DNA of 64,000 nucleotides from Phymatolithon calcareum (GCA_977006965.1 OZ345357.1:1364001-1428000); one strand, 5' to 3'; shown: positions 10,754-20,318, numbered from the stretch's first letter. Notes: generated by a model from the sequence alone, not told the origin. Numbers and translations: made by a program.

Positions 10754-11182
10754 ATGACTGCGGATGAGAAGCGCCAGTGTGACTCCAGACACAAAATGTT
10801 TGATATAATGCTGAAGGGGAGTTTCACAGAACATACGTACAGGTTGACTTCGTCGAAGTATCCTAACGAATCAGTAGAAGTTTCAGGATATTCCCTGGAG
10901 GTAGATCACTTGGGCAGAGTGAAATCGACCGATAGCCCAGGCAGTTTCCCGATATGCCACATGGTTGCAGATGTGGTTGGCAAATCATTCCTCGATATCG
11001 GCAATATACAGTACGACCGATACGGGGTTGGGCGTTTGCTACTAAGGATAACCAGACATATGAAGCTGGGAGACGGTGAGTCATCGAGACCGAGCATTAT
11101 AGCAGTTGTGCCATCTCACTGGCAATCTGAAATTGCAGTGTATGTCTCTTGTTGTCGAACAAGACAGTGGCTTGCAATGTGA
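10754..11182 (+). CDS. Unassigned 142-codon ORF, unit 1
   Basis: Starts M-T-A-D-E-K-R-Q at an ATG shortly after an in-frame TAG. The product looks soluble and mixed alpha/beta (segments such as S-V-E-V-S-G-Y-S-L-E-V-D and R-P-S-I-I-A-V-V-P-S-H-W). No family was recognised. It is open in units 1, 3 and 4, and the differences are a few missense changes. It may be part of a larger spliced gene with the small ORF upstream. Confidence 0.4.
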   Translation: MTADEKRQCDSRHKMFDIMLKGSFTEHTYRLTSSKYPNESVEVSGYSLEVDHLGRVKSTDSPGSFPICHMVADVVGKSFLDIGNIQYDRYGVGRLLLRITRHMKLGDGESSRPSIIAVVPSHWQSEIAVYVSCCRTRQWLAM

Positions 11183-11627
11183 GGTCGGTCAATGGCGAAA
11201 CAAGAAGGATAAGAAAGACACTGACAGCACAAAACTTAGGGAAGATCCTATAGAGCGACCACGCCGGGTGGCCACCCGCAAGCGTCAGCTCGTAATAACG
11301 GACAGAACCGACAGTCGAAATAATCACAGGATGGGAGGCACCAAGAGATCGCCAAGTTGGGTCACTGACTCGCACGTGAGTATCGCGGTAGCCGTTTGAC
11401 CTGACAGTGATATGATAGTGTTTGTATTCGTGATTTGTGATATGCAACCCCCAGCCAGTAAGTTGGAAAATCCGATAGCTTAAATGGCACCGCTCATCGC
11501 AGCGAGTAAAGGATCACATCTCAAGCAAGCCACAATTGGCTAGAGTGAGTGCCAACTACTTTGCTGAGAGTGCAACAAGCAAGCTGAAATATCGCCATAC
11601 GGTTCTTCATCGCTCTATTATCACAGA
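11183..11627. other. Spacer before the first MITE, unit 1
   Basis: No gene is recognised. A 116-codon minus-strand frame at 11097-11447 overlaps the end of the 142-codon ORF and is taken as its shadow. Confidence 0.35.
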
Positions 11628-11635
11628 GGTGTAGC

Positions 11636-12023
11636 CAGGGGTCCTATCCAGTATACTGGACTTGCAGTATACTGCAATCTACTTGTACTGGAGTGGGACT
11701 GCAAAAAACCCGCCTACTTGCAATACGAATTGCAAAATGTTTGACTGTGTTGAGCGGACACAATGTAGTGCATGTCATGCACTCTCTAATTTATACTGTA
11801 CCATCTCGGTACGTATTATGCCGAATCCATCATAGTCACAAACGTAGAGCACCAATTCAAGTGTTTACAGTACTGACGTGGCGTTCAGTCCACGTGTGGA
11901 TACAGCGCTGCGTGACGTCCTCTACTTGCAATACAACTTGCAGACAATCGCCGGGACTGCTACTTGCAAATCGAATTGCACTGTATCTAGCAATCAATAA
12001 AAATCTACTTGCTAGTAGCCCTG
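11636..12023. mobile_element. hAT-type MITE (388 bp)
   Basis: Absent from units 2-4, which show the empty site. It is flanked by a perfect 8-bp direct repeat GGTGTAGC (11628-11635 and 12024-12031). Ends are CAGGGGTCCTA and the complement of CAGGGCTACTA, imperfect terminal inverted repeats that begin CAGGG as in the hAT superfamily; an 8-bp duplication is also the hAT hallmark. It codes for no transposase. Three palindromic TTGCAA-type motifs lie inside (near 11717-11735, 11928-11945 and 11963-11980), each preceded by CTAC. Confidence 0.85.
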
Positions 12024-12158
12024 GGTGTAGCTAACGCATGCGGTAAAGCGTCGTTAGGAAGTCAAAAGGCAACAGAACTGGCACCCCGCACAGTACATGG
12101 CCGTCTGTGCAGGTCTTTTTATAATACGTGGAGCACCCCTGAAGAGAACGGTTGTGTC

Positions 12159-12491
12159 CAGGGATAGTACCAATATTATTGTTATTTATTGGGGCACATG
12201 ATGCAATAGCAATTGCAATACCAATAATGCAAGGTTGAAGGCAATAGCTATTGCAATATCTGACCATTCTTCCAATATCAATTGCAATAACAGAATCTAA
12301 TTCAGGTCCTCCTGCGCCATGTCTTCTAGCCAGCGCAGAGGAGGGCAAGGGTGTACCTTGATTTCGATCATATGCCATTACTTTTTGCAATAAGTATTGC
12401 AATAAGCACCTCTCAGGGCAATTAAGACTTTATTGCAATAAATTGCAATAAATTGCAGTAAAAAAAATAAAAAATATTGGTACCAAGCGTG
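12159..12491. mobile_element. hAT-type MITE (333 bp)
   Basis: A second unit-1-only insertion, with the 8-bp target duplication GTTGTGTC (12151-12158 and 12492-12499); the other units have one copy of it. The ends share GTACCAATATT in inverted orientation next to CAGGG at the left and the complement of CACGC at the right. The interior is AT-rich, with many ATTGCAATA words near both ends, similar to the TTGCAA motifs of the neighbouring MITE. No coding capacity. Confidence 0.85.
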
Positions 12492-12499
12492 GTTGTGTC

Positions 12500-13018
12500 T
12501 TCAAATGTCGTGGAGTTGAGTGTTGTAGTGGCGAGTGCGGGTTGCTGATCTTGTTTGGTCTTCGAAGAGATGTCGAGGAGCGCTACAGTAGTGAGAGACG
12601 CATCACTTTATTGGTGCTATGTGGGGGGGCAGCAGCTAGTGGCGTATAACGCCCCCTGAATACAGGGCGGTATCCTCGAACGCCACTGTCTATATTCTAG
12701 CACTCAAGGATGTGATAACACAGTTGATCAGATATCATACGTCCCGCTGATGAGAATCGCCAACGGATTACTGTAACCGTCCTACCTATAAGTCGGCAGA
12801 TTTACATAAAGTGACATCGTTTTTTACATTAAAATTTCGCATATATTTTTGCAAATCTCTTACCAAGATTGATTTCGCTCTAAGTGTTGGCATTCGAAAC
12901 CAAAACAGCTTTCCCGCGAAATAATCCCAGTTTTGAACGCGGGAGACTTAGACCTTTCTAGTGATCCCAAAAATGCTGGAATACCACATCGGGAAGGCGC
13001 TTTTTTCGCACATCCATC
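12500..13018. other. Spacer after the second MITE, unit 1
   Basis: About 520 bases shared with all units; no gene or RNA is recognised. It contains a G run (12625-12631) that differs in length between units. Confidence 0.35.
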
Positions 13019-13191
13019 ATGGGGAAGCGCATCATGAATCGCCGCGCGTACAAAGAGCCTGCCGCCGATTTGAGGCGATTGGTTGACGTTGCGCCGCGCC
13101 GCGCACTGCAGCGCGAGGCGCTCGCGAGAAGCCGCCAGGACCGAGTGATGAAAACCCGGTTGCGAGTCTCCGCCAAACGAGCACGAGATAT
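13019..13191 (+). pseudogene. Basic helical ORF interrupted by the retrotransposon, unit 1
   Basis: A frame starting M-G-K-R-I-M-N-R-R is rich in Arg and Ala and probably helical. The copia element is inserted after about 57 codons, within R-D-M; the remainder lies after 20639. Units 2 and 4 versions end differently because of small indels, so it may not be a real gene. Confidence 0.25.
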
Positions 13192-13506
13192 TGTCGTCGA
13201 ACGGTCACTTTGCGCCTCGCGTGAGCCGCCGGTCGTACGATCGGCCGGCTGGATGGTCACGCGGGAAAAGGGATAGGTGGAATGAAAGGTGATCCGGCCA
13301 ATGCCTTCACTGTGAGAACGGGCTCCGGCCAATGCCTTCGCAGTACACCAAAGTAGCTTGTAGCTTTTACTTAGTGTTAGACGTTCTACCCGGGAGAGAG
13401 AAAAGGAAGAGAAGGGAAGCAGGATGAAATAACACAGGAACTCGCCGGCCACTGAGGCCGGTGAGTGTAAGCCCATGTAAGCACCCATTCGGGAGTATGA
13501 TTGACA
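13192..13506 (-). repeat. 3' LTR of the copia element
   Basis: Identical to the other LTR as far as I can read. It is the downstream LTR in element orientation. Confidence 0.9.
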
Positions 13507-13515
13507 CTCCCTCCC
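13507..13515 (-). promoter_or_regulatory. Polypurine tract of the copia element
   Basis: On the minus strand GGGAGGGAG abuts the 3' LTR, the position where a polypurine tract primes plus-strand synthesis. Confidence 0.7.
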
Positions 13516-13827
13516 ATGGGCTGCCTGTGTGATTAAAACGGTCATCAACAAATCATCAAAAAAACATATCAAAGAAACAAAAACAAAAAAAGGGGGGGGC
13601 GGGAAAAATTTGAAACGGGTCATTGCATGTCACCCAACGGGCGGGGAACTGCTCACTGCTCTTCGTTCCCCAAAAAGGGGAACGTACATGGTATTGCGTG
13701 GTGCGCCGCCCCTCCTCCGACTAGGCGGAGGGGAATAAAAGCACAATGAGCGCGCGCTGGCGCATTGTGCCGAGAGAGCGGCACACAACAGGGAACCAAA
13801 ACACTGTCTTGCGCGTGCGGGCGCAAG

Positions 13828-14637
13828 ATGCAGGGCACCGACGATAATGGCGCTGGCGGCGCTCCGGCGGAGCAGAAGCGGAAGCGAAAGAAGCGCGGAG
13901 GCCGTGGTGGCGGCCGCGAGAAGCGGCGCCAACGGGAGCGCTTGGCAAGGCGTGCTGCGGAAGGAGGCCGAGAAGAAATCATCCGGGCGGAACGTGGTCT
14001 CGTGCGACGTGCAGCGTGTATTGTGGCACGCCGCGAAGCTCCGACTGTGGCGCCGGTGGGGTTCGCGGAGGAGGGGGAACACTGCCACGGATTGGAGCTG
14101 CTGGTCGGCTCTCCGTCGGCACTGTACACCCCGCCAGACGCTCGAGCACCCCGAGCCCAGTACGACAGCAACGGTCGTTGGCTCGTTGAAGGACTGGCGG
14201 TAGGAGATGACAGCGAAGCCGCGGGCGGGTTCGTGTTGAAGCGCGGTGTCCCGCACGCGACGGACCAGGCAAGGTCGCAGATGGAGGCGTTTCACCCCAT
14301 TCAATGGGATGAAGGACTGTTCGCCGGTGTGCGCAATGGGGCGATCATCTTCAGCACGTACGCTATTCCGGGGTCGCGGGCCGAAGCGAAAGGGAATGAG
14401 ACGCCGGATGTGTTCATCCCAGCGCGCGGTGGTACCCCAGGGGATGATGAGTTGGACCGCAGCGCGGCCGTGGCAGCGCAAGTTTTGAGCTTTCTGCAGC
14501 GCCATCCTGGGGTGGCGGTCATCACGTCCAGGATAGGTGCTCGTGATGCCGTGCAGTGGGAGTCCGGCGTGCGGCGTGACGTTCCGGGCCAACCGCGAAG
14601 TCAGCGAGTACGCACGACTGCATCAAGGCGGCCATAA
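13828..14637 (+). CDS. Antisense ORF part A inside the copia element
   Basis: 269 codons from the ATG at 13828 on the strand opposite to gag-pol, between pol and the 3' LTR. The N-terminus is very rich in Lys/Arg (K-R-K-R-K-K-R-G-G-R), and the rest is a soluble domain I do not recognise. It is GC-rich, like the rest of the element. It ends at a TAA where the next frame takes over. Confidence 0.45.
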   Translation: MQGTDDNGAGGAPAEQKRKRKKRGGRGGGREKRRQRERLARRAAEGGREEIIRAERGLVRRAACIVARREAPTVAPVGFAEEGEHCHGLELLVGSPSALYTPPDARAPRAQYDSNGRWLVEGLAVGDDSEAAGGFVLKRGVPHATDQARSQMEAFHPIQWDEGLFAGVRNGAIIFSTYAIPGSRAEAKGNETPDVFIPARGGTPGDDELDRSAAVAAQVLSFLQRHPGVAVITSRIGARDAVQWESGVRRDVPGQPRSQRVRTTASRRP

Positions 14638-15065
14638 TTAACGCGGTTTTTGCGTTGCGTGGTGAGGTGGTGGCCGATTTAGTGCAGCAAATAGTCGACG
14701 GTGATCCACGACTGTACACGAGCTTTGCTCCACTGGGAGAGGTTATGCAGGCCGCCAAGGAGTCTCGAACGCGATGTCGCTCTTCGCGCGATCCGGAGGT
14801 CCAGCGCGCAATTCAAAGCTCCGATCGATTGGCGCCGTTCCAGCTTCTTGCAGCGAAAAGGAGCGGAGTATTCGTCGTGCGCCTTCGAGAGGTGAAGGGT
14901 GTGGACCACGCGGTTGTAGTGGACGCGAATAATAGCGTCATAATCGACTCAGAGGAAAACTTGCCCTTGGCGCTAACGGCGGAGGTGCTTCTGCGGTGCG
15001 GCGGGGATGGAGCGAAGGATTTGAGGGTGACGGATGTGAGGTGTATCAAAGGTAGGGACAAGTAG
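14580..15065 (+). CDS. Antisense ORF part B (Cys/His domain) inside the copia element
   Basis: Open in the adjacent frame from 14580 to the TAG at 15063-15065, overlapping part A by 58 bases; no ATG at its start, so it is probably a continuation by frameshift, splicing or a mutation. It has an H-D-C-I-K-A-A-I-I-N-A motif (Cys at 14619) and later D-H-A-V-V-V-D-A (His at 14907). This order and spacing resemble a papain-fold-type cysteine peptidase, which is a weak, motif-level guess. Confidence 0.4.
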   Translation, partial: RSGPTAKSASTHDCIKAAIINAVFALRGEVVADLVQQIVDGDPRLYTSFAPLGEVMQAAKESRTRCRSSRDPEVQRAIQSSDRLAPFQLLAAKRSGVFVVRLREVKGVDHAVVVDANNSVIIDSEENLPLALTAEVLLRCGGDGAKDLRVTDVRCIKGRDK

Positions 15066-15117
15066 AAAGAAAAGGGGATTACAGTGCAAGGGGAGGAATA
15101 AAAGGGGTTGCGGAGGC

Positions 15118-18100
15118 TTAGTTCCGGATTATCCATTGTTCGGGTTGAACGTTTAGGAATCCAGAAGAAACAACCTCCTGAAGAGCCGCTTGGGACATCG
15201 GTTTCGTCAATCCATCTGCCAAGTTCTTAGAGCGGCGGACGAATCCGATGTCGGAGATGACCTTGTCGCGAAAACCTTCGCGTGCGGCAGCAATGTCCAG
15301 CATCATCCGCTTCTCCGACGTGCGGGAACCCTTAGAGATGACATGGAAGAGAGACTTTGAGTCAGTGAGGAGCTGCACAGGAATTTTCCTGCCGTAGATG
15401 TCACCGAGCTCCACGGATAGAGTCACGGCCACATCAAAGAGGTCACTAAAGGCGATCACCTCACCAGCCATCGCAGATCTAGTGATTCGCTTGGACTTGT
15501 AGCTCTTGAAACTGATGGGAACAGAGTTACCGTATCGATCCGATAGGAAGCAGATATGGCCGAGCTGAGTTGACAAGTCGTGGTTGTTTGCGAACGAAGC
15601 ATCAGCAAAACCCACGATGCGAAGAGTGTCGAGATCGAGCTTAGGGATCTTAAGCGAGATCCGATTGTCGATGGCGTACCTAGTAGCCTTGTTCAACTGT
15701 CGTATTATGCCCGACCGATCTGACAAGAATCGCTCTTCGGTCACTTGGGCCAGCTGGGAGATATCGAACAAACAGTCCGGGCGTGTGTTTGCGAGCCAAG
15801 CGAGCCGCATCCTCATGGATCGGAGCTCGGAGAATGAGGAGGTGAGGTCCAGCTTTTCCAACTTCTGGAGGTAGAAGTGCTGGTTTTGCTCAAGTGTTCC
15901 GTCCTTATTTCGAGCAAGCGAAAATCCGCTGAACGTGCACGGAATCTCTTCATCGTCCCCCATTTGAAAGCGTTCGCTCGTGATCTTGCATCTCTCGCGG
16001 AATTCGCGTGACCCAGTGCGTAGCAGGTCGTCGACGTAACCTCCGCTAAGGCCAACGAGTAGGCCATCCGACATCAGCTTATACAAAGCTGGGTCGGAGC
16101 GGAACGGGGACATGCCGAGGTCGTGACGGTGATGCTCGTCGAGGGTCTTGTGCCACAAGTCGCCGGAGTCGCAGAGACCGTAGAGTGGCTTCAGTAGTTT
16201 AAGACACTCCTCCGGCTGTAGTTCAAACTCAGGCACTGGCTTCGTTATGAAAATCTCACGTGAGAGCGGCTCCGCTGACTGGAGGTATGCTTGGCGTACA
16301 TCCGATGTCCAGGTGTCAAAGCCATGTATGGCTGCAAGCGCTAACAACAGGCGGATTGACTGAGGCTGAAGTGTTGCCGCATTGTGGACCATAATGTCCT
16401 TCATCTTATCACGATGCCCGCCGATAACGTATCTCGCCTTGAATTTGATCTGCCCATCCTCGGATGACTTAATAGCGAGAAAAAATCGACCAGGAAGCAC
16501 GTTCGCATCCGGGGGAACCTCCTCCCGGAGAATAACGCTGAATGTCCCACGATCAAGTAGCCCTTTGATCTCGTCACGCTTAGCACGGGTCATCTCAGCC
16601 GATATGGCGCGGGGGTCTTTTGGGTCGATGACTTCAGTCAGGTGGATGGAATAGTCCTCTTCATCGGTGGAGGAGAAGTACGTGAGGCTGTGGTGGATGT
16701 CTAAAAGGAGCGCTTGTGCGATGTCGACAAGTACATTGTAGCGCTTTACCTGTGCGATACCAAACGGTCGAGCTGCCCCCACTTTAGCATCCTGTACGTA
16801 CACGAGCTTCTTGACACCATCCATGCCTAGAACAGTAAATGGGCCGAGCCATTCGCCGATCCGATGGTTTACGACCTTCTCGTGCCAGACCAAAACCTGA
16901 TCGCCAGGTTCAAGAGGCTGATCGGCTGCATTGGGGACGGCGTGTTTCAGTGCACGGGAAACTCGCATCTTCGCCATTATGCGTTGCATTTCGGTACGGG
17001 CAGTGTGGATCATGGCTGCTCGTTCTCCCAGGGTATCACGTGCCTTGGGGATCTCGGATGGGGTGTAGACTTTGGGGAACTCGCCAAACACCAGTGATGA
17101 CGGCACCAGTCCTTCTGGTCCGAGGGTGTCGTTCATTGCTTTTACGGCGAGCTGGAGGAGTAAGTCCTTATTACGGTTTGGATAGTCAAGCAGCATTTTG
17201 CGGAACGTAGTGCGGAGCGGCTCATGGTACCGCTCTCCTACGCCGAGGCTTGAGTGAGCCTCTTTCCCGGTTGACTCCACTTCGACGTTCGATCTCGCTG
17301 CCAACGAAATGAACGGTTCGCTCTTTCCGAGTGCACTGCCGTAGTCCACTAGTACGCGGTTTGGTAGGCCGGTGTAAATTGTGGCCCAGCAGCGTAATAG
17401 GGTATCCCAAATGGAAAACGTGCTCACGTCAGGAAGAAAACGGGCGGCAGAAAAGCGAGTCGATTCGTCCACGATGTGTAGGACAGGATCAAAGCCGATG
17501 TACATAATGTCCATTAAGATGCGTTCGTTGAAGCGCGCGTTTTCGGTACCAAACGAAACGCGAAAACGAGTTGGTGCCGGACGGATGCGCTGGCACGGGT
17601 CACATCTCTTCGAGACATCCTTGAGGATCTTTAGTGTTTCCGGTGTCGCATGCTCGGGACGAGCTTTGCGAAGCAGGTTGAAAAGTTTACCTGCAGACGG
17701 GTGGAAAAACTGCCGATGTAACTTGTGGAGCTGCACCGGGGTGAAGTGAATCCGAGATCCTTTGTCAAACGGGACGTATACGTGCCGGCTTGGTGCACGT
17801 ATGAGCGGAATGAACCACTCGTCGACGTATGTCATGCGACCGTCCTCGAGTTCGCGGGCTGATCTCTTGGCCAGTCGATGAAAGACAGTATCGGCGACCA
17901 GTTGATGGCGATCCAGGATGTCCATTCCGAGGAGTGCCGGAATTTCTGGTGCGACGATATCGAAGTCGACCATGATGGGAGGAATGCCTGGAGGGGTTGG
18001 TAGCGGCAGCGTTATTACGCCGAGTGAGAGAAAAGACTCATCCCCAAAGCGGAAGCGATTTGCAGAGCGACGAAATTGTCGTTTGTGCTTTCCGGCAGAG

Positions 18101-18351
18101 TGAAGAAGGCGATTCATTTCACGCTTCCCAACGACGGACTTTGGAGCGCCAATGTCAACACAAAACCCAAGAGGGCGATTTGACATGCATTCCTTCTTGA
18201 TGTCCGCTACGAAGATACTGGTGCAGTCGATGTCAGTAGGGGCAAGTTTGTGCCGTGGAATGGCGGTCCGATGCTGGAACGATGACCTTGGGTGATGTGG
18301 GGTAGCAGCCGGGCCACATCGCCCTAACGAAAATCCAATGGGGGCATCTGT
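15118..18351 (-). CDS. pol: Pol polyprotein of the copia element (PR-INT-RT-RNaseH)
   Basis: The frame is open from 18351, overlapping gag by 28 bases in the -1 frame. The first ATG is at 18186 (1022 residues from there; numbering follows). Aspartic protease D-I-G-A at 11-14. Integrase zinc finger H157, H162, C195, C198, and catalytic D226, D281, E318. Reverse transcriptase with D629 and Y-V-D-D at 717-720. RNase H acidic residues D862, E909, D942, D991. The open frame and all the catalytic residues suggest an active or recently active element. Protease residues begin soon after the ATG, so a start by frameshift from gag is more natural than initiation at 18186. Confidence 0.9.
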   Translation of the reverse strand, partial: TDAPIGFSLGRCGPAATPHHPRSSFQHRTAIPRHKLAPTDIDCTSIFVADIKKECMSNRPLGFCVDIGAPKSVVGKREMNRLLHSAGKHKRQFRRSANRFRFGDESFLSLGVITLPLPTPPGIPPIMVDFDIVAPEIPALLGMDILDRHQLVADTVFHRLAKRSARELEDGRMTYVDEWFIPLIRAPSRHVYVPFDKGSRIHFTPVQLHKLHRQFFHPSAGKLFNLLRKARPEHATPETLKILKDVSKRCDPCQRIRPAPTRFRVSFGTENARFNERILMDIMYIGFDPVLHIVDESTRFSAARFLPDVSTFSIWDTLLRCWATIYTGLPNRVLVDYGSALGKSEPFISLAARSNVEVESTGKEAHSSLGVGERYHEPLRTTFRKMLLDYPNRNKDLLLQLAVKAMNDTLGPEGLVPSSLVFGEFPKVYTPSEIPKARDTLGERAAMIHTARTEMQRIMAKMRVSRALKHAVPNAADQPLEPGDQVLVWHEKVVNHRIGEWLGPFTVLGMDGVKKLVYVQDAKVGAARPFGIAQVKRYNVLVDIAQALLLDIHHSLTYFSSTDEEDYSIHLTEVIDPKDPRAISAEMTRAKRDEIKGLLDRGTFSVILREEVPPDANVLPGRFFLAIKSSEDGQIKFKARYVIGGHRDKMKDIMVHNAATLQPQSIRLLLALAAIHGFDTWTSDVRQAYLQSAEPLSREIFITKPVPEFELQPEECLKLLKPLYGLCDSGDLWHKTLDEHHRHDLGMSPFRSDPALYKLMSDGLLVGLSGGYVDDLLRTGSREFRERCKITSERFQMGDDEEIPCTFSGFSLARNKDGTLEQNQHFYLQKLEKLDLTSSFSELRSMRMRLAWLANTRPDCLFDISQLAQVTEERFLSDRSGIIRQLNKATRYAIDNRISLKIPKLDLDTLRIVGFADASFANNHDLSTQLGHICFLSDRYGNSVPISFKSYKSKRITRSAMAGEVIAFSDLFDVAVTLSVELGDIYGRKIPVQLLTDSKSLFHVISKGSRTSEKRMMLDIAAAREGFRDKVISDIGFVRRSKNLADGLTKPMSQAALQEVVSSGFLNVQPEQWIIRN

Positions 18352-20240
18352 TCAAAGAGCGTAGAACAAACGATGTTCGTGATGAACTCCTTGTCGAAGT
18401 CATCAAGGCACTGTTGGTCGCCAACATCGGCTATGTTCGTATCGGCCAGGGCACATTCGAGCTCTTGGGCCGCAAGCTCGCCGAAGTGCGTTGGTGCTCC
18501 CTCCGTCCCTGGAGGGTCAGTCGCTCCGGTGGTCTGATTCTCTCCTTCCATGCCGAGAATGAAGTCTCGGATGATGTGGACGTGGGACTCCCCGCTTCGA
18601 AGTCTATCGCCCGTACGTGCAGCGATCGCTCCCTCGTCGCATCGATGGCCTGGGACCCATGGTGCAGAACACTTGAAGCACTCCTTTCGGCGGCGTGCTT
18701 CTTCGAACGTGCGGGAGCGGGCATGAGGCTTAGAAGCACTGCTTCTCCTGAAGTTCGCGTTACGGCGAGGAGGGTGCTTTCGAACATCCCGAGGGTGACG
18801 GCCATAGCGCTGGAAGTGCGTCGCATCTTCTTCGACGCGAGCTACACCGGTCGGAATGCCATGATTGTTAGCATCCTTGAGCTCGTTGGCGAGCTGTAGA
18901 CTTTCGTGCAAGGCCGTGACAAAGTCCTGGAACTTGTACTTGTGCGATACTAAGTTGCGAATTGGAGCGAGAGCCCATTCGAAGCCGAGAACAGCCTTGC
19001 GTAGGAAGCGGATCTTGTTCTCATCAGAGCGGAAACCACGGGGGCATTGCGGTGTGAGCTGTTCGATATGCTCAACGAGTTTCGTGAGTCCCTCAGACAT
19101 GGATGTCAAAGTGTGCTCGTTCATGAAAGTCTCGAGCTTGAGGCCCTCTAGGGTTGATTGGACCTGAAGCTGACGAGAGTCACTGTCGTACTCTCCTTTC
19201 ATGAGGGAGCAAACGTCCTCATACGGCATGCCGGGCGTATAGTTGTTCAGCAGAAAGGTGCGAGCGGGGCCATCCAAGACGTTCATAAAGTAGTCCGCCT
19301 TCTGTGGCGGAGTGAGCAAATGCTGACGAGCACAAGCTTCGTAGTCACGTAGTAGAAGGTCGATGGACTGGGAGAGATCTCCGGTAAATTTTCGACCGTA
19401 AAACTGCTGGTGCACATAGTTCGCCTTCCGCGTGTCCTCGTACTCTATCGGTAAGCGGAAAGAGTCGAACGCTGTGGTATAGTGCCTCGGTGTCTCTACG
19501 GGGTGGACACGAGGCGGCGTAGAACCGGGAAGGTGACCGGGTTTAGCAGTAAACACAGGGCGGTCGGTCGGGGGTACAGTGGGAGTGCTCCGAATCGAAG
19601 CCAGCGCTGGAGCCGGTGGATGTGCAGCGAGTGATGAGGGGGGTTGATATCCTACATGACCGGCGGTTCCGGCCGTAGGAGCCTCAGGTGGCCTGTGAGT
19701 ATGTATGGATCGGGCGTTCTTGAACTTGTCGATGATAGAGCGAGTTGAACTAGGGTCCAAACCTAGAACGTATGCAAACCAGGCTTGGTTCATGACACTT
19801 TTGTGCGCAAGCTCATGATCCTGGAGCGACAGCTGCACAATAAAGTCTTGTGGGATGATGCCAAATCCATAAAACTCCGAGATGCTGTGTAATACCTTGA
19901 TGGGGAAGGTCGGGCGACGGTAGTAGTCATCGGTAAACACAGAGGGCGGGGCTGGAAGGATGTCAGACATGACCTCGCAGACCTCCAAAGGGGCGGGCAT
20001 GACAGCTGAAGTGGAGCCGGAGCTGTGGGGGATGGGGAAAATGTCCAGAATATTGCGAGCTGCACCGAGGTACTGACTGTAGAAGTCATCCTCCTCGCTG
20101 ATGCAGTCCGCCATTTTCTTGAGACGAGCGTAGCGTTGCGACGCCTGCGCTTTCGTAAAGACAGTCGGGGCCGGGGCGAGGTTCCCATCTGAGGCGGGAT
20201 TACCGGACGCAGAAGCAGCGGGAGAGCCTTCTTGCGACAT
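18324..20240 (-). CDS. gag: Gag-like protein of the copia element
   Basis: 638 residues from the ATG at 20240. A Pro/Ala-rich N-terminal third is followed by a helical capsid-like region. A zinc-knuckle-like motif C-x2-C-x7-H-x-C lies at residues 521-534 (C-F-K-C...G-H-R-C). An acidic C-terminal tail follows. It should form the particle that packages element RNA. Its stop at 18324 lies inside the open pol frame, which is one base back. Confidence 0.85.
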   Translation of the reverse strand: MSQEGSPAASASGNPASDGNLAPAPTVFTKAQASQRYARLKKMADCISEEDDFYSQYLGAARNILDIFPIPHSSGSTSAVMPAPLEVCEVMSDILPAPPSVFTDDYYRRPTFPIKVLHSISEFYGFGIIPQDFIVQLSLQDHELAHKSVMNQAWFAYVLGLDPSSTRSIIDKFKNARSIHTHRPPEAPTAGTAGHVGYQPPSSLAAHPPAPALASIRSTPTVPPTDRPVFTAKPGHLPGSTPPRVHPVETPRHYTTAFDSFRLPIEYEDTRKANYVHQQFYGRKFTGDLSQSIDLLLRDYEACARQHLLTPPQKADYFMNVLDGPARTFLLNNYTPGMPYEDVCSLMKGEYDSDSRQLQVQSTLEGLKLETFMNEHTLTSMSEGLTKLVEHIEQLTPQCPRGFRSDENKIRFLRKAVLGFEWALAPIRNLVSHKYKFQDFVTALHESLQLANELKDANNHGIPTGVARVEEDATHFQRYGRHPRDVRKHPPRRNANFRRSSASKPHARSRTFEEARRRKECFKCSAPWVPGHRCDEGAIAARTGDRLRSGESHVHIIRDFILGMEGENQTTGATDPPGTEGAPTHFGELAAQELECALADTNIADVGDQQCLDDFDKEFITNIVCSTLFEQMPPLDFR

Positions 20241-20318
20241 CTTGCAGTACTGCGGTGAGAACTTCTGTTGTCGGGCGAAAAAGGGGAGCTAGCACAAAGC
20301 AAGCCGTTGAATCCGGAT

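Noticed and set aside
11097-11447. 116-codon minus-strand frame overlapping the 142-codon ORF
   Set aside because: Overlaps a plus-strand ORF that looks more protein-like; taken as a shadow.
20290-20318. Primer-binding site of the copia element
   Set aside because: The bases next to the 5' LTR do not match the 3' end of any tRNA I can recall with confidence, so no call was made.
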